This document shows positions 45,792 through 54,127 of a DNA stretch of 64,000 nucleotides, in pieces; position 1 is the stretch's first letter; each line of letters begins with the position of its first letter. The DNA is taken from assembly GCF_000014145.1 (NCBI RefSeq), contig NC_008255.1, positions 249,501 through 313,500 of the forward strand. The letters are read 5' to 3'. The notes beneath the pieces are model-generated. The model did no database searches, was not told the origin of the DNA, and saw only the letters and a list, made by a program, of their open reading frames with translations. A program made the position numbers and the translations under genes. The stretch is from Cytophaga hutchinsonii ATCC 33406 (lineage in GTDB: Bacteria; Bacteroidota; Bacteroidia; Cytophagales; Cytophagaceae).

Positions 45792-46829
45792 ATGAGCAGA
45801 TATTCCCGTCAAACCATCCTTCCCGAAGTTGGCATCGAAGGCCAGCAAAAACTAACCAACGCATCTGTGCTTGTTGTAGGTGCTGGTGGATTGGGTTGCC
45901 CGGTGTTGCTCTACCTGGCTGCAGCTGGTGTGGGACGGTTGGGAATTATTGATGCGGACAAAGTGGATATCACAAATCTGCAACGTCAGGTGTTGTATGT
46001 AACGGAAGATGAAGGAAAGTCAAAAGCGGAAACAGCGGCGAAACGTTTGAGTGCATTGAATCCCGAGATTAATATTGATGTGTATCCGGTTTGGCTTTCC
46101 AAAGAAAACGCGCTTGAAATTTTTTCTTCCTATGATATAATAGTTGATGGCTCGGATAATTTTGCGACACGCTATCTGGTGAGCGATGCCTGTGTGATTT
46201 TAAATAAGCCGCTTGTATTTGGTTCGATCTTTAAATTCGAAGGACAGGTGAGTGTATTTAATTATAAAGGTGGGCCTACTTACAGATGCCTGTTTCCGGA
46301 ACCGCCTGCTGCAGGCGAAGTGCCCAACTGCTCTGAGATTGGCGTGATCGGTGTGCTGCCGGGAATCATTGGTACGTTGCAGGCCAATGAAGTGATCAAG
46401 ATTATTCTGAAGAAAGGTGATGTGATGAGCGGTGTGTTATACATGTATGATGCGTTGAGCAACATGGTTCAGCAATTAAAAGTATTCAGAGATCCTGTGG
46501 CAAGTGTTGTTACTGAATTAGGCACGTACGAAGAAGTATGTGAGACATCACCGGATATTGATAAAAGGACCTTTGATGTGTGGAAAGAAAAAAATGTTGT
46601 TTACCAGCTGATCGATGTGCGCGAACCGCATGAATTTGAAAATAAAAATATCGGCGGAGAATTAATCCCGATGAATACCGTTAAAGACAATCTGAATCGC
46701 ATACGTGAAGACATTCCTGTAATCGTGCACTGCCAGATGGGTGGCCGCAGCAGAAAGATTGTCGACTTTTTGTATGAGAAAGGATTTAAGAACGTGTATA
46801 ATCTGAAGGGTGGATTGAGAGAGTTTTAA
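45792..46829 (+). CDS. thiF: ThiF/MoeB-type adenylyltransferase fused to rhodanese domain
   Basis: 345 residues. The N-terminal E1-like domain has the ATP motif VVGAGGLGCPVLLYLAAAG and DADKVDITNLQRQVLY, and YRCLFPEPPAAGEVPNCSEIG where the first Cys pair lies. The C-terminal rhodanese domain (about 255-345) has the catalytic loop HCQMGGRSRK. It activates ThiS by adenylation, and the rhodanese part plausibly passes the sulfur, replacing ThiI. The distal CxxC zinc pair of many MoeB proteins is not evident. MoeB for molybdopterin is an alternative; operon context favours ThiF. Confidence 0.92.
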   Translation: MSRYSRQTILPEVGIEGQQKLTNASVLVVGAGGLGCPVLLYLAAAGVGRLGIIDADKVDITNLQRQVLYVTEDEGKSKAETAAKRLSALNPEINIDVYPVWLSKENALEIFSSYDIIVDGSDNFATRYLVSDACVILNKPLVFGSIFKFEGQVSVFNYKGGPTYRCLFPEPPAAGEVPNCSEIGVIGVLPGIIGTLQANEVIKIILKKGDVMSGVLYMYDALSNMVQQLKVFRDPVASVVTELGTYEEVCETSPDIDKRTFDVWKEKNVVYQLIDVREPHEFENKNIGGELIPMNTVKDNLNRIREDIPVIVHCQMGGRSRKIVDFLYEKGFKNVYNLKGGLREF

Positions 46830-46855
46830 TTTTTCTTATCAGATTAAAAAAAACA

Positions 46856-47005
46856 AAACACAAAAAACAAATTACAAAATGCTTTACAGTAAACCGTCGA
46901 TCATTCTAAGATAGTTTATAAAATATTATTTCGTTCGTTTGGGTTTTGTTATTTGATTTTTGGATTTTCTACTCTGTCGCAGTTTGGAATTTGTTTTTTG
47001 TGTTT
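46856..47005. repeat. Bracketing inverted repeat (ACAAAAAACAAAT type)
   Basis: An 18-bp perfect inverted pair, AAACACAAAAAACAAATT at 46856-46873 and its complement at 46988-47005, embedded in longer, similarly worded A- or T-rich arms. It spans the gap between the thiF and TenI-like genes, 27 and 10 nt from their stop codons. Confidence 0.7.
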
Positions 47006-47014
47006 TGGAATTTT

Positions 47015-47602
47015 TTATATCATAGAAGCTATTCGTCCAAATGCCGCTAACGGATCGCTCTGCACCCACACCGCACCTAACAGCGCCGCTCCGTCGAACC
47101 CGCTCTTTTTAACCAAATCAATGTTCGCTTCGTAGATACCGCCCAATCCGATGATGGGAATGCCTGTTTGTTCTTTTAATTCCGAAACTGTTTTTTTTAA
47201 GTCTGCAAGGGAATTGTTGGTACCATAGTTTTCTTTTGAAATACTTTGAAACAATGGACTGTAAAAAATATATTCAAACGGATGAGACAGATTGCCCGCA
47301 TCTGCGATGGAATGAATAGATGTTGAGATGATTTTTATGTCCGGATGCACTTGTGCAGGGTTTATTCTGTCCAGCTCTTTCAGGTGTACGCCCATTACCG
47401 GAAACTCTTTTGCTAAAGAATGATGTTCATGCAGAACAAAATGTGATAAAAGTTGGTTATGATCATGCAGATATTTTTTATATTGGTCAGCGGTAAAACG
47501 TGGTTTCCGGATATGGATGGTGCAGTTATAGATTGAAACAAGTGCAGATAGAATTCCCCCTTCTTTAGGGTGGTTTGTCTCCGGAGTAATGACTTTAATC
47601 AT
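47015..47602 (-). CDS. TenI/ThiE-like thiamine-phosphate-synthase-family protein
   Basis: 195 residues from MIKVITPE (ATG 47602). A TIM-barrel ThiE homologue with YIFYSPLFQSISKENYG (diphosphate loop region) and IPIIGLGGIYEANIDL. It lacks clear equivalents of the LRxKN and NDxxxLA(x)xxxAxGVHLG motifs of true ThiE; here they are HIRKP and MGVHLKELDR. TenI-type aromatase or thiazole-tautomerase activity is therefore more likely than synthase. Convergent with the thi operon. Confidence 0.85.
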   Translation of the reverse strand: MIKVITPETNHPKEGGILSALVSIYNCTIHIRKPRFTADQYKKYLHDHNQLLSHFVLHEHHSLAKEFPVMGVHLKELDRINPAQVHPDIKIISTSIHSIADAGNLSHPFEYIFYSPLFQSISKENYGTNNSLADLKKTVSELKEQTGIPIIGLGGIYEANIDLVKKSGFDGAALLGAVWVQSDPLAAFGRIASMI

Positions 47603-47688
47603 AAACATAAATTAAATGTACAATCAAAGATTGATTAATGGAAATTGTTCGATAGATTATATAAATCAAATTTAAAACACTAACTGAA

Positions 47689-48396
47689 ATGAAAAAAATC
47701 GTTTTTCTTGTTTGTATGCTTGCATCAAGTTTTCTTTCTCAAGCAGAAGATTCTATCCGCATTATGCGTTCTTTAAGCTTTGGATATCAGTATACAGAGT
47801 TTTCAGGTTTGTCGTCTCAGATGCAAACAAAGTATGATGGCGGCGCATTTGTGTTGAGTGCAAATGAATTTACTATTTGCCACCGTTTGATGTTTGGCGG
47901 AGAATTGGGTGGGCTTAAAAGTACGCCAGCAGAAGATGAATTCATGTCGGCTAAAGTAATGCAGGGCTTCGGTTACTTTAATTTCGGTTATTTGGTCGTG
48001 GATAAATCATCATTGATGTTGTATCCATATGCAGGAATCGGCGCCGTATACAGTGGTGTAACGCTGAAAAATAAAACTGCTGTAGATTTTGTTGATCCAG
48101 ATTACATAATAAAATCCGGACAGAAAGGCTATTTCTCCAATGCAGCACTAAGCTTTAATGTAGGATTGGGATTGCGCAGAAATATTACTTGTTCTAAAAC
48201 AGATCATATCCTTCAGCTGGGGCTGGATGTTGGGGCTCATATAACGCCAACGAAAAAAGATTTTATCTACAACGGTACGAGAGAATCAGTTGAGTCATTT
48301 GGTTCTGCAACGAATGTTGGATATTATGCTAAGTTCACTATCGGAGGATTGATGAGTATGGCTTGCCCGAAGATGATGGGTTGTAAAATGAAATAA
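47689..48396 (+). CDS. Outer-membrane barrel-like protein (tandem paralogue 1)
   Basis: 235 residues with signal peptide (KKIVFLVCMLASSFLSQAE). Barrel-like strands (MRSLSFGYQYTEFSGLSSQM, GYFNFGYLVVDKSSLMLYPY, VGYYAKFTIGGLMS). Strongly similar along its length to the next gene. Function unknown. The upstream sequence TTAATGGAAATTGTT (47635-47649) is shared with the paralogue. Confidence 0.82.
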   Translation: MKKIVFLVCMLASSFLSQAEDSIRIMRSLSFGYQYTEFSGLSSQMQTKYDGGAFVLSANEFTICHRLMFGGELGGLKSTPAEDEFMSAKVMQGFGYFNFGYLVVDKSSLMLYPYAGIGAVYSGVTLKNKTAVDFVDPDYIIKSGQKGYFSNAALSFNVGLGLRRNITCSKTDHILQLGLDVGAHITPTKKDFIYNGTRESVESFGSATNVGYYAKFTIGGLMSMACPKMMGCKMK

Positions 48397-48421
48397 ATAA
48401 TTTATTGTTGGTTTGCACTTG

Positions 48422-48453
48422 AAGGTTTGGTTGATTTATTTCAATCAAACCTT
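48422..48453 (+). terminator. Terminator between the tandem paralogues
   Basis: 13-bp stem (AAGGTTTGGTTGA, 48422-48434, with 48441-48453, one G-U pair), followed by TTTT, 26 nt after the first stop. Shows that the two paralogues are separate units. Confidence 0.85.
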
Positions 48454-48636
48454 TTTTGTTTTTAATGTATTACATAATTGAATCTTCTTTTATCATACTT
48501 CCCATACACGCTCTTTTATTTTCTATAACATGCATATTTTGATCGTAATATCAGAATCACAAAGATGTATTAATGAAAATTGTTTCTTAATTTATGTATA
48601 CATAAAAAATGATCAGCTAACCAAAAAGTTATTACA

Positions 48637-49359
48637 ATGAAAAAAGTATTATTTATTACTGCACTGCTATTTGCCGGGCTTGCATCCCAGGCGCAGATTG
48701 ATTCAGCACGTTTTATGCATTCTATCGGATTTGGCTATCAATATACCCAGTTTGATGGGTTGTCCAATCAGATGCAGAATACTTATGGCAACAACTACAA
48801 TTTAGATGCAGGTGCCTTTACCATGAATTTTGCCTGCAATAGTATTTATAAAAGATTTATGTTCGGCGGAGAATTCGGTGGCTTACGACGTAAAGTTAAC
48901 AACGATGATTCCATGTCGTCAACGGTTTCACAAGGCTTTGGATATTTCAATTTTGGATATTTGATTATTGATAAACCGGGTTGTATGGTATATCCGTTTG
49001 TAGGTATCGGCGGTGTTTACAGCGGATTGGTATTAAAAAATAAAACTGCTTCCGATTGGACAGATCCTGATTTTGTGATCAAAGCAGATGAGAGAGGCAA
49101 CTTCTCTTCTGTCGGCGCCAGTATTAATGCCGGACTTTCATTCAAAAAAATATGTAACCATACACACGAAGGAAAACAGCTGCAGTTAGGCTTAGATCTT
49201 GGCGTACATATAACACCCGGTAAAAGAGACTGGATCTACAAAGGATCCGATGAAAAGGTTGAATCATTTGGAACGGCTGAAAACATTGGTTACTATGCAC
49301 GGTTCACTATCGGCGGACTTATGACACGTGTGTTCGACAGAAGTGAATATATGAGATAG
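48637..49359 (+). CDS. Outer-membrane barrel-like protein (tandem paralogue 2)
   Basis: 240 residues with signal peptide (KKVLFITALLFAGLASQAQ). Same layout as the preceding gene: MHSIGFGYQYTQFDGLSNQM, GYFNFGYLIIDKPGCMVYPF, IGYYARFTIGGLMT. It arose by tandem duplication, and the upstream sequence TTAATGAAAATTGTT (48570-48584) is conserved too. Function unknown. Confidence 0.84.
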   Translation: MKKVLFITALLFAGLASQAQIDSARFMHSIGFGYQYTQFDGLSNQMQNTYGNNYNLDAGAFTMNFACNSIYKRFMFGGEFGGLRRKVNNDDSMSSTVSQGFGYFNFGYLIIDKPGCMVYPFVGIGGVYSGLVLKNKTASDWTDPDFVIKADERGNFSSVGASINAGLSFKKICNHTHEGKQLQLGLDLGVHITPGKRDWIYKGSDEKVESFGTAENIGYYARFTIGGLMTRVFDRSEYMR

Positions 49360-49364
49360 TAGTA

Positions 49365-49400
49365 AAAAAAATGCCGGAAATGAATTTCCGGCATTTTTTT
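49365..49400. terminator. Bidirectional terminator
   Basis: 16-bp perfect stem (AAAAAAATGCCGGAAA and its complement, 49385-49400) with a TGAA tetraloop, flanked by A and T runs, between convergent stops. It overlaps the last codon of the minus-strand gene. Confidence 0.93.
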
Positions 49401-50388
49401 AATATTTCAAATCAATCGTTTCTTTAAACCGTTTGGTTGTATAACCATTGGGCCAGTAACAAAACATTTTTTTTATGTAAGCAATATCCTGAAGGATCAG
49501 TACCTGTGCTTCCCCTGTAATAATAGAACCTTCGTGCCGGTTAAAATAATCATTCATATATTGATCCAGCTCTTCTTCCGTTAATCCGGGATGTGAAATA
49601 TAGTATTTGTACATTTCTTCAGAAATAAAAAAGCTTCTTTTTCCTAAAGCCGTTTTATACCCTTTTTCCTGCGTAAACTTTTGTTTGTATTTTTTATTTG
49701 CAAGATCCGTTCCTATAAAATCGAAATCAATTTCTTTAAGAGAATCCGGACATTTTAACGCAATGTAATTTTTTGTAAAAGCAAGAATTGTATAAACATG
49801 TGAATTAAGTGTGATGGTTTTTCCTATATCCGCTTTTGTAATGGCTGTAACAATAAAATCTTTCGGAGCGATGATTTCATATTCAACAATACCTTTATAT
49901 GTTTTGGCTGGTATAAAAGGTGTAAATCGTATGTTAAATGTATAACGTACAGCATCATTATTCCGGTAGTACTGGCCTGTGTAGAAATAAAATTTTTCAT
50001 TGCGCAGCTGCACTTGTTCACCTTTTTCATTTACAAGATTATAGGAGACCAGTTTTGAAGTAAAAAGATTACAATCCTGTTGCGGGATACCTTTAGGAAA
50101 TAGCCCATACAAAGAAAAATTTTCAGAAGATTTTTCACTTTTCATTGTTGCGTGTATGGAATCTATAATGGAAGAACTATTTTTAAATGTTTGTCCTTGC
50201 CAGGGAAATGCTGTTTCCGGATCAATTGTTTTAGAGATCAATGAATCGGGCACATACAATTTCTGATAAATACTTTTTCTCAAATATTTAAGAAACGTGA
50301 TGTCGCTTTTGGAAAAATCCTGCGCCTGCGTAGTTGTATAACTGAATACTAAAAAAATATTCAGGAGGAGTAATGCTGTTTTTTTCAT
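49399..50388 (-). CDS. Secreted protein of unknown function
   Basis: 329 residues with signal peptide (KKTALLLLNIFLVFSYTTTQAQ). The mature part has a helical beginning and a beta-rich centre (FYFYTGQYYRNNDAVRYTFNIRF, GIVEYEIIAPKDF), with a helical C-terminal third (EELDQYMNDYFNRHEG). No family recognised and no lipobox. Confidence 0.78.
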   Translation of the reverse strand: MKKTALLLLNIFLVFSYTTTQAQDFSKSDITFLKYLRKSIYQKLYVPDSLISKTIDPETAFPWQGQTFKNSSSIIDSIHATMKSEKSSENFSLYGLFPKGIPQQDCNLFTSKLVSYNLVNEKGEQVQLRNEKFYFYTGQYYRNNDAVRYTFNIRFTPFIPAKTYKGIVEYEIIAPKDFIVTAITKADIGKTITLNSHVYTILAFTKNYIALKCPDSLKEIDFDFIGTDLANKKYKQKFTQEKGYKTALGKRSFFISEEMYKYYISHPGLTEEELDQYMNDYFNRHEGSIITGEAQVLILQDIAYIKKMFCYWPNGYTTKRFKETIDLKY

Positions 50389-50471
50389 TAGCCAATCTGG
50401 TAACGTTCATATAAAAATAAGCATTTAATCTTTTCAGTATTTATACCGCAAAAGAATATCTATACAAAACA

Positions 50472-50591
50472 TCGAATTTTATATATGATGGAGATTTACT
50501 GGCTACAGTGACAGCTAATCCGTGTGCATACTTATATAACAATCCGGCGTTGGGTATGCATAACATCGTTGTTGGAGTATCAGATGATTGA
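50472..50591 (+). pseudogene. Remnant of an Ig-like domain gene
   Basis: 40 codons reading SNFIYDGDLLATVTANPCAY, then LYNNPALGMHNIVVGVSDD and a stop. This matches the last half of bacterial Ig-like modules that occur in tandem in secreted glycoside hydrolases and adhesins (pattern fYdGxxLLaTVTaxPYxYxWNNxxxGxHxIxVxatD). No start, no neighbouring module: a fossil of a larger gene. Confidence 0.5.
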
Positions 50592-50713
50592 AAGCTGAAC
50601 GGTTATATATCCCTGGCAAGATTGATTCTGAACTGGCATTCGGACAATATATTGTTCTGCTGGTGGCAGGAAGAGAAACGGTGTGTAATAAAAATTGAAA
50701 AGAAATAAAAGAA

Positions 50714-50839
50714 ATTATAAATTATGAGCTATAAATTATCAATGAATTCTTATAAGTTTTTCATATCAATGGGTTAATATGATTTACTGCGAAGAAATAA
50801 TATATGTCAATCCATAATTTATAGCATATAATTTATAAT
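50714..50839. repeat. Bracketing inverted repeat (ATTATAAATTATG type)
   Basis: 26-bp inverted pair, 50714-50739 and 50814-50839, with two mismatches in the centre of the arms. It lies in the 500-bp gap upstream of the NADH dehydrogenase. A related single arm is at 39353-39386. Confidence 0.75.
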
Positions 50840-50898
50840 TATATACTTTTCATTGATAGATACCGAAAATAGTTTTAGATTCATCATGTAAATGATAC

Positions 50899-52155
50899 AT
50901 GATTATGGAGAACAAAAAAAATGTAGTTGTTATCGGCGGCGGTTTTGCAGGTGTGCAATTCATTAAAAAGCTGGATCAGAAATTATTCAATGTTACACTT
51001 TTAGATAAGATCAATCATCATCAGTTTCAACCCTTGTTCTATCAGGTTGCAACGTCTCAGTTAGAGCCTTCAAGCATTTCGTTTCCCTTCCGGAAAATTT
51101 TCCAGGAAAATGAAAATGTTCAGATCCGTCTGGCAGAAGTAACAGGCATTAATCCGCAAGCGAACACTGTCCATACATCCATCGGTGATTTCAATTACGA
51201 TTATGTAGTTATTGCTGCTGGTTGTAAAACAAATTTCTTCGGAAATAAAGTAATCGAAGAAAATTCCTATACATTGAAATCAACCAGCGATTCCATTGCA
51301 CTTCGCAATCATGTATTGATCAATTTTGAAAAGATTATATCTGCGCCAAAAGAGGAACAGGAAGCGTTGTTTAACATTGTAATTGTAGGAGGAGGGCCGA
51401 CAGGTGTTGAGCTTGCAGGTGCATTTGCGGAGATTAAAAGAAATATTCTTCCGAAAGATTATCCGGGCATTGACTTTACAAAATTACGGATCATGCTTAT
51501 TGAAGGAAGTAAAAATACCTTAAACAGCATGAGCGAACTGGCGCACAAGGCATCCAGAATGTATCTGGAAAAAATGGGTGTAGAAATTCAGACGGAATTA
51601 TTTGTTAAAAATTACGATGGTAAGATTGCTGAATTAAGTAACGGCGAACGTATTCCTACAGCGAGCCTCATCTGGGCCGCAGGTGTTACCACCAATACAT
51701 TTGATGGGTTGGAAGATTCAGTATATGGTCCGGCAAAACGCATAAAAGTAGACCGCACCAGTTTGGTTTCCGGGTATGCAAATGTGTATGCTGTAGGTGA
51801 TATTGCGTATATGGAGACACCAAAGTATCCGAAAGGCCATCCGCAGCTGGCAAACGTTGCCATCAACCAGGCAAAGAATCTGGCCAGTAATTTAAAAGCT
51901 ATTCAGAAAAATAAAACATTAACGGAGTTTGAATATAAAGATCTTGGCTCAATGGCCACGATTGGAAAAAACAAAGCCGTGGTAGATTTGCCTTTTATAA
52001 AATTCAAAGGTTTTTTTGCCTGGCTAACCTGGATGTTTGTACACTTGATGCTGATCTTAAGTGTGAAAAATAAATTGATTATTTTCATCAACTGGGCATG
52101 GGCCTATATTACTAAGGATACGTCTTTACGCTTAATATTGACACAGAAGGGGCCA

Positions 52156-52170
<15 letters not shown>
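50899..52170 (+). CDS. ndh: Type II NADH dehydrogenase (NDH-2)
   Basis: 423 residues. FAD site VVIGGGFAGVQFIKKL at the N-terminus, NADH site IVIVGGGPTGVELAGAF, and the AVGDIAYM FAD motif. The C-terminal amphipathic/membrane segments (FFAWLTWMFVHLMLILSV and LIIFINWAWAYI) attach it to the inner face of the cytoplasmic membrane. It transfers electrons from NADH to quinone without pumping protons. ATG 50905 is an alternative start. Transcript ends at the hairpin at 52198. Confidence 0.94.
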
Positions 52171-53286
<1,116 letters not shown>

Positions 53287-53342
53287 TTAATAGTAAATCT
53301 GATTACTGTTTTAATTCTGTTCTTGCTGAATCCTGTTTATTG

Positions 53343-53358
53343 TGTACTATTTAGTACA
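53343..53358. promoter_or_regulatory. Palindromic operator upstream of gapA
   Basis: TGTACT-ATTT-AGTACA, a perfect 6-bp palindrome with a 4-nt spacer, 75 bp before the gapA ATG. It matches the operator upstream of tetR in both arms and spacing. Confidence 0.65.
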
Positions 53359-53375
53359 TAATTAGATAAAAAAAA

Positions 53376-53960
53376 CTACTGAAGAATTTCCAATTGTTTT
53401 TCGATCAAAGGAATCAGTACTTTTTTGTTTGAATACACACGCACCGAAATATTTAAACCGTTCCACACGGAAAGTAAATATTTTGCCAGCATCTCCGGCT
53501 TTTCTTTTGTTTTAAGTGTACCATTAGCCTGGCATTCCTTTATCACTTTCAGGAACACCTGTTCAAGTTTTAGTAGAAGCGAAGCTGCAACATCTGTAAG
53601 ACCGCTCTCCCGATTGGAAAGCTCTGCTATGGTGTTACCCAGCAAACAGCCATTCTTATGTCGCACTGATTTTGTATCAGCTATACTATAGAAAAGCGAT
53701 TTTAAATGGTCGATTTTATTCCCTGCTTCTTTAAATCCCTTTTCCAGGCTTTCTACAGCAAGTCGGCTCCGTTGCTGCATTGCGCGTTCAAACAGTTCGC
53801 GCTTTCCGCCTTTAAATTCCAGGTAAAAACTGCTCTTGCCAATGCCCATTGCTTCCAGCAGTATTTCGGTTGAAGAAGCTTCATAGCCATATTTCCAAAA
53901 CACGTCAATAGCTTTGTTTATAACTTCTTCTTCATTAAATATTTTAGGCCTGCCGGACAT
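53376..53960 (-). CDS. TetR/AcrR family transcriptional regulator
   Basis: 194 residues. The N-terminal DNA-binding part GRPKIFNEEEVINKAIDVFW, with KYGYEASSTEILLEAMGIGK and SSFYLEFKGGKRELFERA, is the classic TetR helix-turn-helix. The C-terminal ligand domain carries a Cys in HKNGCLLGNT, a feature of a subgroup responding to electrophiles or organic compounds. Ligand unknown. It probably represses itself and perhaps gapA via the two matching palindromes. Confidence 0.93.
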   Translation of the reverse strand: MSGRPKIFNEEEVINKAIDVFWKYGYEASSTEILLEAMGIGKSSFYLEFKGGKRELFERAMQQRSRLAVESLEKGFKEAGNKIDHLKSLFYSIADTKSVRHKNGCLLGNTIAELSNRESGLTDVAASLLLKLEQVFLKVIKECQANGTLKTKEKPEMLAKYLLSVWNGLNISVRVYSNKKVLIPLIEKQLEILQ

Positions 53961-53993
53961 CTGTGCTGTTGCTTACATATCAAATAACGTAAA

Positions 53994-54011
53994 TTGTACT
54001 GAATAGTACAA
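53994..54011. promoter_or_regulatory. Palindromic operator upstream of tetR
   Basis: TTGTACT-GAAT-AGTACAA: 7-bp perfect arms with a 4-nt spacer, 34 bp before the tetR ATG. Same arms and spacing as the site upstream of gapA, which makes autoregulation likely. Confidence 0.7.
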
Positions 54012-54058
54012 AATAAACCTGTGTTTTTTTAGTTCGCTGCATAAAACCCTTAAAAAAA

Positions 54059-54088
54059 GAAAAGCAGCCGTTTTAGGGGCTGCTTTTC
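54059..54088 (-). terminator. Terminator of the M6-type protease gene
   Basis: GAAAAGCAGCC (54059-54069) pairs with GGCTGCTTTTC (54078-54088). On the minus strand it is followed by CTTTTTTT. 40 bp after the stop. Confidence 0.9.
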
Positions 54089-54127
54089 AAGGAACGTAAA
54101 AAAATGTTGAAAGGTTTAATAAAGCAA

